Positions 44,661-55,512 of a stretch of DNA of 64,000 bases are shown here, piece by piece. Under the pieces are notes generated by a model. The model was not told the DNA's origin. It did not search any database and was given only the letters and a program-made list of their open reading frames with translations. The position numbers were made by a program, and so were the translations under genes. The stretch is from the NCBI GenBank assembly GCA_030522415.1, contig CM060126.1, forward strand, positions 5,024,145 through 5,088,144, read 5' to 3'. Source of the DNA: Channallabes apus (lineage: Eukaryota; Chordata; Actinopteri; Siluriformes; Clariidae). Position 1 is the stretch's first letter, and each line of letters begins with the position of its first letter.

Positions 44661-44925
44661 GGTAACATCTAACTTTACTCAGCAGCTTCAAATGGATCAA
44701 AAGTACGACGTGCCATTTTTAAAATCCTATTTTAGTTATGGCCTGGCAAGTCGCTTCTGTAGAAGATAAATAAAACACATTGTGGCATGCTTTTATTGGA
44801 AATTAATAAACCTTGGTGTGTTAAGGGAATCTGGGTTACATCACATCATCATGTTTTTAGTTGATCGTTTTTCCTAGAACGGCATATCCTCAAGTGTTTT
44901 ATACCTTAAAATGGCCAGATACGAC

Positions 44926-44938
44926 TGTGTGTGTGTGT

Positions 44939-44988
<50 letters not shown>

Positions 44989-45089
44989 AAGCATGTGATG
45001 TCATACATACTGTATCGTACATACTCCAGTAATACTGTATGTGAAGTGCTGCCCCTAGAGGAGGGCATCTGTGTACTGTTCTCTGTACA

Positions 45090-45121
<32 letters not shown>

Positions 45122-45231
45122 TAAGAGCCATGAGAGCCATTCTTTCAGTTGTGTTTACCATGTGGATTTCAGTACCAGCACAGAACAATGAACTAACCCT
45201 ATCACGGCCCTGAGACCTAAGGTCAGAGAGG

Positions 45232-45325
<94 letters not shown>

Positions 45326-45460
45326 AAGTCCTGCCGCCAGTCTGCTCAGGATGCGTGCCAAAGTTGAGGTCATTACCTACATACGGACTCGAATGCTACA
45401 AATATTTTGTGTGTATTGTTAGTGCGTGGATGTGTGTGTGTGTGTGTGTGTGTGTGTGAG
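44926..45460. repeat. GT / GA / CA / AT microsatellite cluster
   Basis: (GT)n(GA)n at 44926-44988, (GT)n at 45089-45112, (CA)n at 45235-45267, (AT)n at 45275-45306, (CA)n to 45325 and (GT)n at 45430-45458. Confidence 0.93.
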
Positions 45461-45464
45461 TTTG

Positions 45465-46420
45465 CGAGTGCTTGAGTTTGTCATTGTCATTACCTAATCG
45501 CAGTGTTTTAGTGGGTGTGTGCCTCCGAACGTGCTTAATTCAGGCGAACACTGGCCTCCCGTGCTTGGTTCTTTGTGTTTTTGTAGACGTGCGTGTTTGT
45601 GTATTGAGTTTTTCTGAAATCCCAAATCCCAAGCCGTACCCTTTCCTGACGTCCTGCTGTAATAAAAATATGGGGTTTAATTGTTATTTCCCAGACGTTC
45701 AGTCATTGATTTCGTTTCTGATAATTGGGAAAATTTCACGGCACCAACGATGACATAAACACAAGCGCATGCTCGTGAGATCGTCGGATAATCACTGATT
45801 TTCTCCTGAGACAAGAAAGACTCCGACTGGATTGTACTTCGAGTCAGACTACACACGTGTCCGGGATTTTCTTTCTGTAGTCTCAGAGTTCAAGAAGCCT
45901 TTAGCGGTTTATTATGTAATGAATGTACGATAGGGTTAATTATGTACATCTACATTAGAGCTCTTGATTTGATTCCGAAGCATTCAAATTTTTCGATTCA
46001 GTTCAACACCTGGATTCGTCTCAAGCGGTTATATTCCATACAGGTTTTAGCTAATAAACACTCAAATGCTGTGCAACATTATATGCAATTAAATGCAACT
46101 TATAGTGTGGTTAGTTTACGTCATGTTTCATAAAAAACAATATGTTAATCCTCTGCTCCGAGCAAAAAAACGCAAGAATTCTTTTGCTAGTAATTTGCGT
46201 AAGACGGGACTGATTTGCATTTTTCGTCAATTTGATCTCATTCGACATATTAATAGTAGGTGTACCTTATTCAAAACCATGACTCGGTTCCGAACAAAAA
46301 ACAAGTAAGATGCAATATGTATTATAAATGGTGGGGGCCGTGTAATCAGCAGGCAGGTCTGCAAAAACAAACGACTTTCAAAAGCTTTCTACTTACTACT
46401 GTTCGCTTATTTCCACTGTT
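45465..46420. other. Intron DNA; no gene seen
   Basis: Unique AT-rich DNA without a supported feature. Confidence 0.4.
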
Positions 46421-46424
46421 GAAT

Positions 46425-46975
46425 TTTTTTCGCCGTGAGAATTGAAACTTTGCAAGAAACTTTGTTACGACATGACAAGCAATTTCCAAATTGCGAGCGA
46501 ACGAATTGATGCACGACTGAATACCGGTTAAGTTTCGCTCATTCAAAACTTGTTTTTTAGTCATTTGTGTAAAAGCCAAGGGAAGCGAGTTAAAAAATTT
46601 TTGCATTTTGCGCAAGATTTAGTGAAGACATACAGTAGAGTAGCACCAACGGGTCCCTACAGTGTTATCAAGGAAGAAAAGGAAGGCTTTTATACAGTAG
46701 TTTGGTTTTTAAAGCAACCAGTGCAGAGAGGAATCATAAATTAAGGTTCGGTGAGGTTTAATGTCTATTTATTTCATATTTTACTTAATTTACATTTTCT
46801 GTCTTTTCGAAATGTTTGGATTGTTTTTATAAGCAAATAAATGATAATAGAGTTGGAAATTGGTAATCTTGGTAATATTTTTTGGGTGACTGGAACGGAT
46901 TATCTGCATTTACATTGTTTCCTATGGAAAAATGTGTTTTGCAATAAGAAATTTCACCTTAAGGAATATCAGTGT
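46425..46975 (+). mobile_element. Pogo-like MITE, copy 2 (ends degraded)
   Basis: The order of landmarks matches copy 1: GAAACTTTGCAAGAAACTTT, ATTTAGTGAAGACATACAG, AGGAATCATAAATTAAGG, GTGAGGTTTAATGTCTATTT, GGATTATCTGCATTTACATT and TTTCCTATGG. The right-end GCAATAAGAAATTTCACCTT fits copy 3 rather than copy 1. Terminal CAGTGG ends are not recognisable. Confidence 0.65.
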
Positions 46976-46979
46976 AGTT

Positions 46980-47285
46980 TGGTAATAAATCTACTGTCAG
47001 CTATTTATTACAGTACATTCAATAGAGACACAGTAATGTTCGCGGACTGTCTTTTGATCGTAAAAGTTAGATCATTAATAAGTCATGAAAAAAAAAATTC
47101 CCGTTAAATCTTTCCATCCATGTATTATTTTACTTCTTTCTGTTTGCCTTCTCCATTGCTCAGAAATATGTTAAAGCTATTCGGCATTTACGTATTCTGT
47201 GTTTTTTTTACTTTAAACAAGTTTTTAAACTTGACTCGTGCCTGGTAGCTAGCAAAACAAAATGAAAAATAGCCTTTTACAATAA
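46980..47285. other. No gene seen
   Basis: AT-rich intron DNA. Confidence 0.4.
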
Positions 47286-47287
47286 CT

Positions 47288-47434
47288 CTCTCTCTCTCTC
47301 TCTCTCTCTCTCAGTCAGATTTTTCATTTGTCCTTTGGCTCTGTGTCAAAACAGTAAACTTCATATAATACAACAATAACTGCAATATGCACACGTAACA
47401 CAGGCCATGACTTTGTGAAATCCCCATCTGAGTG

Positions 47435-47505
<71 letters not shown>

Positions 47506-47603
47506 ACAGTTAGAGATAAAGTAGAATGAAAGGAGTTCAGGCTCATTGTGCTGTTGAAGGTCAAAGGACAGGAAGATGTGAGGACACACACTGGCCAAAT
47601 GAA

Positions 47604-47640
<37 letters not shown>
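47288..47640. repeat. CT, GT and CA microsatellites
   Basis: (CT)n at 47288-47313, (GT)n at 47436-47501 (about 33 units) and (CA)n at 47607-47639. The GT and CA tracts are inverted across about 105 bp of unique DNA. Confidence 0.94.
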
Positions 47641-47642
<2 letters not shown>

Positions 47643-47760
47643 CCAGCTCTTTTGTAACGAATAACCTTTTTCCCCTTACTAGGCAGATAGGAAAGTAAAT
47701 ATCTGCAGATGATAAAAAGAAGAAAAAAACAACATGAGAATGACTTTGACTTTGACATTT

Positions 47761-48070
47761 CTTTTTTTTTTTTTTTCTTTTTTTTTTTTTTAACACAATG
47801 ACAAATCGTTCATTACTAGGACGTGAATTCACACTCTCTACTGGTGCTTTAGTACAGTTATAAATGCACGTATCAATCAGACTTTGTTAACGCGTAAACG
47901 ATAATTGCCTCCCTAGCCACAGAATGTTTTTTTTTTTTTTTTTGCTTTTTGTTTTGTTCCTTAAGATCTTTTATGTAACTGATCAGCATTTTTGGTAGAT
48001 CATGATCGTAGGATTACGCTAAAGTGAATCTTAACCCAAAAACTCTTAACCCATACGTGCATGGCGCTGC
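47761..48070. other. No gene seen; poly-T patches
   Basis: T-runs at 47763-47792 and 47927-47943. Nothing else recognised. Confidence 0.45.
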
Positions 48071-48072
48071 TG

Positions 48073-48112
48073 CTGCATGATTACCAGGTGTTCTTAATAA
48101 AGTGGACAGCGA
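48073..48112 (+). mobile_element. Tc1-like terminal fragment
   Basis: CAGGTGTTCTTAATAAAGTGG is the inverted form of the CACCTGCCACTTTATTAGGT terminus of the element at 20728-21420. Only about 40 bp remain. Confidence 0.55.
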
Positions 48113-48147
48113 CTATATCTAGTTGTACATTTGGTTCATTATCTAAT

Positions 48148-48560
48148 CCAGCGGTACACCGGCATACAAATTTAATCCGTTCCTGAGGCGAGGTCTTAAG
48201 ACGATATTTCATATTGCGAAACGCATTTTTCCTTAGGAGAATTTAAATGCAGACAATCAGTTCCAGCCACCCAAAAATATTACCGATTTCCAACACTATA
48301 ATTATATTTCTTGCATATTAAAACATTCAAACCATTTAGAAAAGACATGTAAATTAAGTAAAATATGAAATGATAAACAAATCTCACTTAACCTTAAATA
48401 ATTAATCCCTTTTGGCACCGGATGCTTTTTTAGAGAAACTAAAAGTGTCTCTTTTTTCTTCTTGCTACCGTCCTTGATGACATTCTTGGTACCCATGGTG
48501 GTACGTCTTCACTAAATCTTAAAAAATCATCACACATAAACTGTAGTTTCTGCAAAGTTA
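48148..48560 (-). mobile_element. Pogo-like MITE, copy 3
   Basis: The end CCAGCGGTACACCGGCATAC, AAATTTAATCCGTTCCTGAG is the same terminus as copy 1's inverted right end. On the minus strand the copy carries an ATG at 48496 with GTKNVIKDGSKKKK, a lysine-rich transposase start. It is followed almost at once by CCAAAAGGGATTAATTATTT, the 3' part shared with copies 1 and 2. The far (5') terminus is not clear. Confidence 0.68.
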
Positions 48561-48659
48561 TAAACGTCTCCTGCACGTGCAACTTATCCAGCGGTCGGTT
48601 CGAAGCCTAGTTTAGTTAAATGTTATCTCCTGTTTGAGGGAATCGTATCATCCTTGAAC

Positions 48660-49060
48660 CTTGACCTTTAACCCCACAGGTGTCAGACTGAAAGCAATAG
48701 CACTGATTGAACCGCTTCCTTTCCTGCTGCCCTGCCAGGTCACTCAGTATGAGAAGCGTAAGTCTCCTTACCTATGGAGGGGGATTTCTGGAAGTGCCTC
48801 AGGGCGGGTCCGACTTGATCCGATCTTTTTTTCCATTCCGACCCGGAGATGAGACGCTCGCACATACGCGCCCCTTGAGGAAGAGAGCGAACAATAGAGA
48901 CAGTAGAGATTCTCTTCCTCTCCCAGCGGCATTCCAAAGATTCCCACTGGCCCGGAATTCCAGGCCCGGCTCAGGAATCTCGCTCTCCCCTTCATTTCCT
49001 GAGATTGTGACTCTGCCACGAAAACAAGAGCGGCTGATGAGAGGCAGACATTAAAGGAGA
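48660..49060. promoter_or_regulatory. Candidate intronic regulatory block
   Basis: GC-richer, repeat-free DNA with TEAD-like GGCATTCCAAAG and GGAATTCC words (48930-48965) and CpG sites. Frames of 60-115 residues exist on both strands without family match. It is followed by GA-rich repeats at 49110-49145. Confidence 0.3.
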
Positions 49061-49159
49061 TGAAGAGGGAGACAGAGATGTGAGGAGAGGATAAGCAGGT
49101 GAGTGAGAGAGTAAGGGAGAGCGAGAGAGCGAGAGAGAGAGAGTGGCAGATCCTCAGGA

Positions 49160-50404
49160 TGTCCTGTTTTGATTAGTGTAAGCATCTGCACCGTCCTGGA
49201 GAAATATTGTGTTCGAGAAGATTAAAGATCACTCGGGATGTTTTGGCATTCGCTCTGAACTCTTGGACAGATGGACAGTGTTTGGTAAACCCATTTGAAA
49301 TCTGTTGATTCATTATTCCGGGAACATGGGGCGTGAGGAGGGGAATACACCCTGAATGGGACACAAGTCCATCGCAGGACAATGAACACATTCACACTCG
49401 CTCAAGGGGAAAGTTTCAAGTCCACCAGCTGTAATGGGATTGGCTTTTTCATTGGGGTCACAATGGATACAAAGCTTATCATGGGCACCAAAAACACCTT
49501 GGGTAGGATAGGATGCCAAAACGGGGCACAATGCATTAAGCGTTGAAATCAGAGGCCAAATTACCAAATGTGCAAGTAGACTACCCCTCGGGGCATCTTT
49601 AAAACCCAGGACACCTTAAGAGGTTTTAAGTACCTACTCCACGAGGGTGACGCTGTGGTTCAACGTTTAGCAATGTCACTTTACACCTTTAGCCTGGGGA
49701 TCAAATATCTCCCCAGTGCATGTTCTCCCTGTGCTTGGTTTGTTTCTTCCTGGTGTTCTGGTTTCCTTCCACAGCCTAAAGACATGCATTCCAAATTGCT
49801 GAAAGATTGGTCTGTGTTTGTACTTTGCAATTGGTTGGCACTGTGCCTTGTGCCATAATTTCCTTGGGATATTCTCAGGTTCTCTGCAACCGCTTTACAG
49901 GATAAGAGGTATAGATAATGGATGGATGGAATTACATCATGAAGACCATTGAGGCGACTTAAGGACTAGTAAATTAGTCCTTACGACATCTAGGGTGTTC
50001 ACTTATTATTATTTTAATGGGTTTTTAAGCGATCCCCAAGAGGTCTCTAGTTTGTCATGTCCTGAAGAGCGGCCCTGCAGTCCTGTCTGTGCCTACTGGG
50101 TTGAGTTTTTCTCTTTCAAAGTTGGGAGGAAACCATAAAACTCAGAGGGAACCTGTTTCTATAACTCGAGCATAGGATCGAATTGGGAACCCCCGAGCGA
50201 TGAGGTGGAAACGGTACCCAGTGCACCATCATACCAACATTGCCCTCTTACCTTGCACAGCTGCAAGTGCCTGCTTTTTACAATTGACTATGATAACATG
50301 GTCAGCTTATTACTGTGCTCGAGTAGCCTCAAAGTTACATCTCTCACAAAACAATGAGAAGCGTAGTGCCTAGCTTACCGGTTACAGCAATTAACTGCAA
50401 TGAT
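49160..50404. other. Degenerate SINE-derived DNA; no gene seen
   Basis: A SINE-A-like minus-strand fragment lies at about 49312-49400 (GAATACACCCTGAATGGGAC, AAGTCCATCGCAGGAC) and a plus-strand degenerate copy at about 49648-49925 (GGTGACGCTGTGGTTCAACG head to GATAAGAGGTATAGATAATG tail). The remainder is unique. Confidence 0.5.
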
Positions 50405-50409
50405 TACCA

Positions 50410-50725
50410 TCCATCTATCCATCAATTAAGTAGAGCACTTACTGCATCATGTGTTTGGTCATGGAAGGCCTGGAGCCTAGCCCAGGGAACTCAGCGCACA
50501 AGTCAGGGTACACTTGTTGTGGTACCAACCAAGCTCCCTCATAGTGACTACTGGCAATCTGGAAGTGCCTCATGTTTTTGGACTGTGGAAGGAAAACTAG
50601 AGTAGGAAACCCACAAAGCATGGGGAGAACACACACGCACACACACACACAGACCAGAGGTTAAGATTCAAACTCACAACCTTGGAGCTATGAGACTGAA
50701 CACTATGCCACCATGCCATTGTATC
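50410..50725 (-). mobile_element. SINE-A, degenerate copy
   Basis: GGCCTGGAGCCTAGCCCAGG, CAAGTCAGGGTACACTTG, TTTTTGGACTGTGGAAGG and the head CACTATGCCACCATGCCATT keep the SINE-A order with heavy divergence. Confidence 0.68.
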
Positions 50726-51078
50726 TGTGCTTGGCACTAGGAATGCATCCAATGGCTGCGATTTGGGCATTGGCTGAGAATCAAACCCGGGCCGTCCACA
50801 TGCCAGGCAAGAAACCGAACCACAGATACCCTAATATGTTGAAGATAAAAAAAAACACCTAGCGTAGCTGGGTAGCGTAGCTGGTTCCTGCTTACATCAG
50901 TCACATGTGGGATCAAAGTCCTCTTTAATCTTTGCCAGTTTTACAGTATCTTGTAGCGATATTGTCAATTTAAAGATTGTATACTGACACAACACCGCAC
51001 TTAAACCAAACGCCGAAAGCATTATCCGTATAGGACGGAGCAAACATACGGTGTCCATTCAGTGGCGCTATCAAAGAA
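50726..51078. other. No gene seen
   Basis: Unique DNA with a possible degraded tRNA-like word (GGAATGCATCCAATGGCTGC region). Nothing firm. Confidence 0.35.
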
Positions 51079-51079
51079 A

Positions 51080-51470
51080 GATCAGTAAAGCTTAAAATGA
51101 CGCCGAAACGGATTCCAAATTTTAACGGAGTGTATAACCAGTGGGTTTGAGGTAAAACAAGATGTGGGTTGTTTTTGTGGCAATTTAGCGCATAATAATA
51201 ATGAGAGAGATATTGATCCCATTGATATTTCCTCTATAGCTACCCAGACACGAGGGTTGACATCATACTTCGCCCAGAATAACACGGCCCTCACATTAGC
51301 AGCCCAGTAATAATAAAGAACGTTTGGAAGTGCCATTCCTCCTAATTCACGGGGCCTCTGTAGGATACTTTGTTTAATACTAATACTAATTTAATAATGT
51401 AGGATACTTTTGTTTTTATTCCAAATAAAAGTAGATCATAATAAAAGTGAATCTGAAAATCTGCTTAAGT
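51080..51470 (-). pseudogene. L1-like ORF2, C-terminal end
   Basis: The frame from 51336 reads MALPNVLYYYWAANVRAVLF then NPRVWVAIEEISM and KIWNPFRRHFKLY, matching the C-terminal region of fish L1-type ORF2. It is cut off from the rest of ORF2 by the SINE at 51522-51877. Confidence 0.75.
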
Positions 51471-51521
51471 TATTCAAAAAACGATTTTGTTAAAAAGATT
51501 GGAAGACACTGAAATAGGTCA

Positions 51522-51877
51522 TTCATTCATTCATTTTCTATACCGCTTTATCCTGTGTTCAGGGTCGCGGGGGGCCTGGAGCCTATCCCAGGAGACTTCG
51601 GGCACGAGGCGGGGTACACCCTGGACAGCGTGCCAATCCATCGCAGGGCACACACACATACACACACTCACACTACGGGCAATTTAGGAACATCAATCAG
51701 CCTAACCTGCATATCTTTGGACCGGAAACCGGAGTACCCGGAGGAAACCCACCAAGCACGGGGAGAACATGCAAACTCCATGCACACAGAGACGGGAATC
51801 GAGCCTGGCCGGGGAATCGAACCCAGACCCTGGAGGTGCAAGGCGACAGTGCTAACCACTACACCACCGCGCCGCCT
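51522..51877 (-). mobile_element. SINE-A nested in the L1-like LINE, perfect target duplication
   Basis: Full-length SINE-A with the head CACTACACCACCGCGCCGCC at its right end and the tail CATTCATTCATTTTCTATACC at its left. TGAAATAGGTCA flanks it exactly at 51510-51521 and 51878-51889. Body blocks closely match the copies at 4700 and 21449, so this is a young member. Confidence 0.95.
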
Positions 51878-51889
51878 TGAAATAGGTCA

Positions 51890-53200
51890 ATTAAAATTAA
51901 TTAATTGTTTATTCTTCCACCCAAAGAGAGAGGTAGCAAGTCCCATCGTTCAAGATCTAATTTTATTTTGGAAAGTAGATCCTGATAATTCGCCTAAGGC
52001 ATTTTGCCTTAATGACATAATGGCAAAGAGAAGAGGTGACAAAGGGCACCCCTGTCTAGTGGCACGCTGAAGCTCAAAGAAAGGGGACGGGCTGGTAATT
52101 TGTCCAAACGCCAGCCAGTGGGGTTAAGTATTGCACTTTCATCCATGATATAAATTAAGGGCCCAAACCAAATTTACCAAGAGTGTAACAAAGTTGAATC
52201 GTAATTCACTCGATCAAATGCTTTTTCTGCATCGTGGGAAATAATTGTTTCCAAATTGTCAGATAGAGACGGGTTATAGATAACATTGAACACAATGCAT
52301 AACTTTCTCCAGACGGCGGGACAAAACCTTTGCTACAGTAAGATTTTCGTATCTGTATTCAACAATGAAATTGGATGATATGAACTACAGTTGAATCCAA
52401 GTCCTTTATTTTATTTGCTAATTTTGTAAATTGTTCGCTGGTCTTCTTATTTTGTTTTTGCACAAAATGAAATAATCTTCCCCTTAAAGATGCTTATAGG
52501 GATTCCCAAACAGCTGAGGATGACATACCTGGAGTTTGGTTGACATAAAAAATAAAAACCTCTAAAAACTCTATCTCTGATCTCTTCAAGCTCACAAACT
52601 TCTCATCTTTAAAGGAGTTTAGATCCTGCACTGGGTATACTGTATGGATTGACCGAGTCAGTGGAGAGTGGTCTGATATCACTATGGCTTTATAATCCCA
52701 ATCTGTTACAAGAGGAAGAAGCCTTTTATCTACAAGAAAATAATCTATTATTATGTACTGGACAATAAAATGAGTATTTTCTTCTAGTAGGATTTCGGAA
52801 ATGCCAAACATCTGCCAATCCATAAGCCTCCAGGAAACTTTGTATAACTGTTGCTGATTTTAAGGGAACTGTGATCTAAAACAGTGGAAAGAACGCAATT
52901 TACTGTATATCACCTCCTGTAATAAGGTGGTGGGTCGTCATATTTGGGATCCGAGACAGAAAGTTAGCAAAAAAAAACCTTCATCATCGCAATTGGGTGC
53001 ACAAACATTGGGCAGAATAATTTAGATTGGTCACATGTGCGTAAATGGGTCTCTTGAAGAAAAGCAATATCAGCTTTGAGGTGTTGCGAATGAATAAGGA
53101 CTTTTTTCCTTTTCACAGGATGATTAAGAGATTTAACATTCCAACTAACAAAATTGATGAAACATCCATTAGCCTGTTTAGAAGAAACAACAATTTTTGT
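51890..53200 (-). pseudogene. L1-like ORF2, endonuclease and part of reverse transcriptase
   Basis: Endonuclease text can be followed through stops: KADIAFLQETH-type codons near 53060, IIDYFLVDKRLLPLVTDWDY and AIVISDHSPLT (the SDH active-site signature of APE-type nucleases) at 52640-52760. Further on, a block near 52210-52260 encodes the conserved acidic DAEKAFD-type motif on the minus strand (complement of AATGCTTTTTCTGCATCGTG). Both domains are broken by stops. Confidence 0.72.
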
Positions 53201-53329
53201 TTACGAAAAGTAGAATAGAGCCACGAAAAAAAGGAAATAAGAAAGAAAGAGAAAAAAGAAAAAGAGAGAAAGAGAATTAAAAAAAAAAATAAAATAATGC
53301 TGACCCTTATAGGTGATACGGAGTCGCGC

Positions 53330-54247
53330 AGGATACAAAATGGCGAAGCGCACACCGTCCTGTCTTCGTGAAAGTTTCCTAACCTCAGTAAATGCCGCAC
53401 GAGCCTTGAAGCCTCCCCGTTAAAGCGAAGTGGACCTCGAGACCGGGCACGGCGCAGAACCTCCATACAGTCCTGATGGTGGTGTAACTTGGCGACAATG
53501 GTGCGCGGTTTCCTTCCTCCTTGCTTCTTGGGGCCAGAACTCCTATACGAATGGTCTATAAGGAGGTCCTTGTCCGTCTGCAGAACTTCGGTGAGTAATT
53601 TAGAAACGGACGTGGTGGAGCTTGACCCTGGTTGTTCCGGAACGCTCAGAATTCGAATGTTACATCTCCGCATTTTCCCTTCCATATCATCATACCTCGC
53701 TTTCAGTTCGGTCTGTTCTGCCTACAGGCTCGGTATAGTAGTTTGCATTTAGGCCACTTCATCCGACCATGTAGACAGTCCGCCGTCCATGTCCTTCACA
53801 GAGACCTTAATCTGGTCCATTTCTGCGCGGGTTGACGCAACGCAAACTGGTGATTTCGGATATGAGCGTCTGTAACTCACCCTTAATGGGGTTCAGTTCT
53901 TCGGTCAGTGCACTCCTCAATTCTTCTTTAATTACAGTTAGAGTGTCACTCTTGAGGAATATAAGAATTTGGGATTTTGAGGTCTTCGACCAGAGGTCTT
54001 CGTCCATTTTATCCAATTTTGAGGTAGACCGCAGAAGTAGCGGCGCGGGTTGAGCTCGGCTCACTAACGGGGCTGAGGGCCGAGGATGTGCTGGGCCTAG
54101 TGCTGGATGATCCGCTATATTTTGTATTTTCTCAAGCTCGCGGCCATAGCCGAGGACAAAAAATACTAAACTTGTCATTAAGTTATGATTAAGTATTTCC
54201 GGCCAGTTACTGAAATAAACTAGAAATAAAAAAAAGGATTTTAACAT
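53330..54247 (-). pseudogene. L1-like ORF1
   Basis: ORF1 proteins bind the LINE RNA. The first part (54247-53807) contains a PALGPAHPRPSAPLVSR-type linker and a coiled-coil-like SALTEELNPIKGELQTLISE. After a frame change the second part (from 53685) reads MEGKMRRCNIRILSVPEQPG, the start of the RNA-recognition-like domain, then SKLLTEVLQTDKDLLIDHSY and KPRTIVAKLHHHQDCMEVLR, typical of fish L1 ORF1. The frame drifts into low-complexity text after about 53330. Confidence 0.78.
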
Positions 54248-54284
54248 ATTAAATGTTATTATTCAGCAAGAGCCCGATAAAACA

Positions 54285-54360
54285 CATCCTACTCCATAAT
54301 AGGCTCTATAGCCGCCCCCCCCCCCCCCCCCACGACCCCCATAATAAGGGTTAATAAGGA
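54285..54360 (-). repeat. C/G-run with SINE-A-like flanks
   Basis: About 18 C in a row (54315-54332) between GGCTCTATAGCCG and CACGACCCCC. Read on the minus strand this fits the SINE-A site GGGTCGCGGGGGGCCTGGAG with the G-run expanded, as at 4607-4624. The match is short. Confidence 0.4.
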
Positions 54361-54462
54361 TTTACAGCCCTGCATGTGGTAAATGCTGTGGTCTGTCTGG
54401 TGCAGTTGTATTAATATCCAGATGTTTTTTATGGATTTAGACGATATCTTTGTATGTGTGAG

Positions 54463-54601
54463 AGTGTGTGTGTGTGTGTGCATGTTGATATGCTCCCTCC
54501 AGGAGACTTTCTGCAGGCTGCTGAGGCCGTGGCTTTTTTCTGCTTGTCAAACAGACATCAAGCCGAGGGACCCGGGCGGGAATGAGGGTCAGAAGCAAGG
54601 G

Positions 54602-54670
<69 letters not shown>

Positions 54671-54812
54671 AGTGTCCCCCTGTGTTTAGTGGGTCAAGAA
54701 AGAAGCTAATGAATTTCATCCCAGTGGTTATCTCTCTCTCTCTCTCTCTTTCTTTCTCTCTGTGTCACAGACTTACATCTTCACATCACCCCGTCTCTCT
54801 CTCTCTCTCTCA

Positions 54813-54840
<28 letters not shown>
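54463..54840. repeat. GT and CT microsatellites
   Basis: (GT)n at 54463-54480, (GT)n at 54604-54669 (about 32 units), (CT)n at 54731-54750 and CT-rich tracts at 54797-54839. Confidence 0.94.
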
Positions 54841-54843
<3 letters not shown>

Positions 54844-55125
54844 CAGCAGCAGCCTGGTTGGGGCAAAGTGTAAATTTAGCTCCATGTACAGTATACCCGG
54901 GGTCTGGCGTTTCACAAGTGAGGGATTGCGATGGCAGGATATGAAGAGAAGATTAGGAGAAAGAGGAGGACAAGGAGGTTTTTTGCTGTTTCCTGGCTGG
55001 AACGAGTGAATAGAAGAACGAAGGAGTGAAGTGTTTTGGGAAAAATTCAGGGGAGAAGTCTCATTCGTCAGTGAGAAGAGATACCGCTCTGACACTAGAA
55101 GAAGTGCTGGCCAAGCTTAACATTG
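54841..55125. other. No gene seen
   Basis: Unique intron DNA. Confidence 0.4.
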
Positions 55126-55127
55126 AG

Positions 55128-55130
<3 letters not shown>

Positions 55131-55175
<45 letters not shown>
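55131..55175. repeat. (CA)n microsatellite
   Basis: About 22 CA units. Confidence 0.94.
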
Positions 55176-55178
<3 letters not shown>

Positions 55179-55261
55179 AGAAAGAATAGTTTTTGCAGCA
55201 TCGGTGCAAGTAATGCAAAAATAAACTTTAGTAGCTTCATTGTGATGGGCGTGGCCTCTGT

Positions 55262-55349
55262 CATGGAGTTCACATGTTCTCCCCGTGCGTGGGTACTCCG
55301 GTTTCCTCCCACAGTCCAAAGACATGCAGATTAGACTAATTCTCAAATT

Positions 55350-55382
<33 letters not shown>

Positions 55383-55445
55383 ACCTGCGAGGGATTGGTA
55401 CCCTGCCTAGGGTGTAACCCTGTACAGGTTAAAGAGATATAGAAG
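55262..55445 (+). mobile_element. SINE-A, 5'-truncated, with internal GT microsatellite
   Basis: TCACATGTTCTCCCCGTGCG, TTTCCTCCCACAGTCCAAAG and ACATGCAGATTAGACTAATT are followed by a (GT)n tract (55353-55381) at the position of the TGTGTG word in the SINE. It continues with TAGGGTGTAACCCTG and ends AGATATAGAAGATGAATAAT. Confidence 0.78.
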
Positions 55446-55512
55446 ATGAATAATATAATATAATATAATATAATATAATATAATATAATATAATATAATA
55501 TAATATAATAAA
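55446..55512. repeat. (TAATA)n pentanucleotide repeat
   Basis: About 13 units directly on the SINE-A tail, so the microsatellite probably grew from the SINE's short 3' repeat. Confidence 0.95.

Larger units (their letters stand above)
51080..54250 (-). mobile_element. L1-like LINE, decayed and internally deleted, with nested SINE
   Basis: On the minus strand the order is ORF1 (54247 to about 53330), endonuclease (about 53160-52460), a piece of reverse transcriptase (about 52400-51890), a SINE insertion (51522-51877), then the C-terminal end of ORF2 (about 51470-51080). A full element of this kind is 5-6 kb, so much of the reverse transcriptase is deleted. No poly(A) end is obvious. Confidence 0.8.

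Noticed and set aside
48737..48763. Possible 20-bp microexon with AG and GT flanks
   Set aside because: AG and GT this close occur often by chance. There is no reading-frame partner, so it is mentioned only as part of the island at 48660-49060.
50746..50822. Possible tRNA-like gene fragment
   Set aside because: A few B-box-like words are present but no stem-loop set can be drawn.
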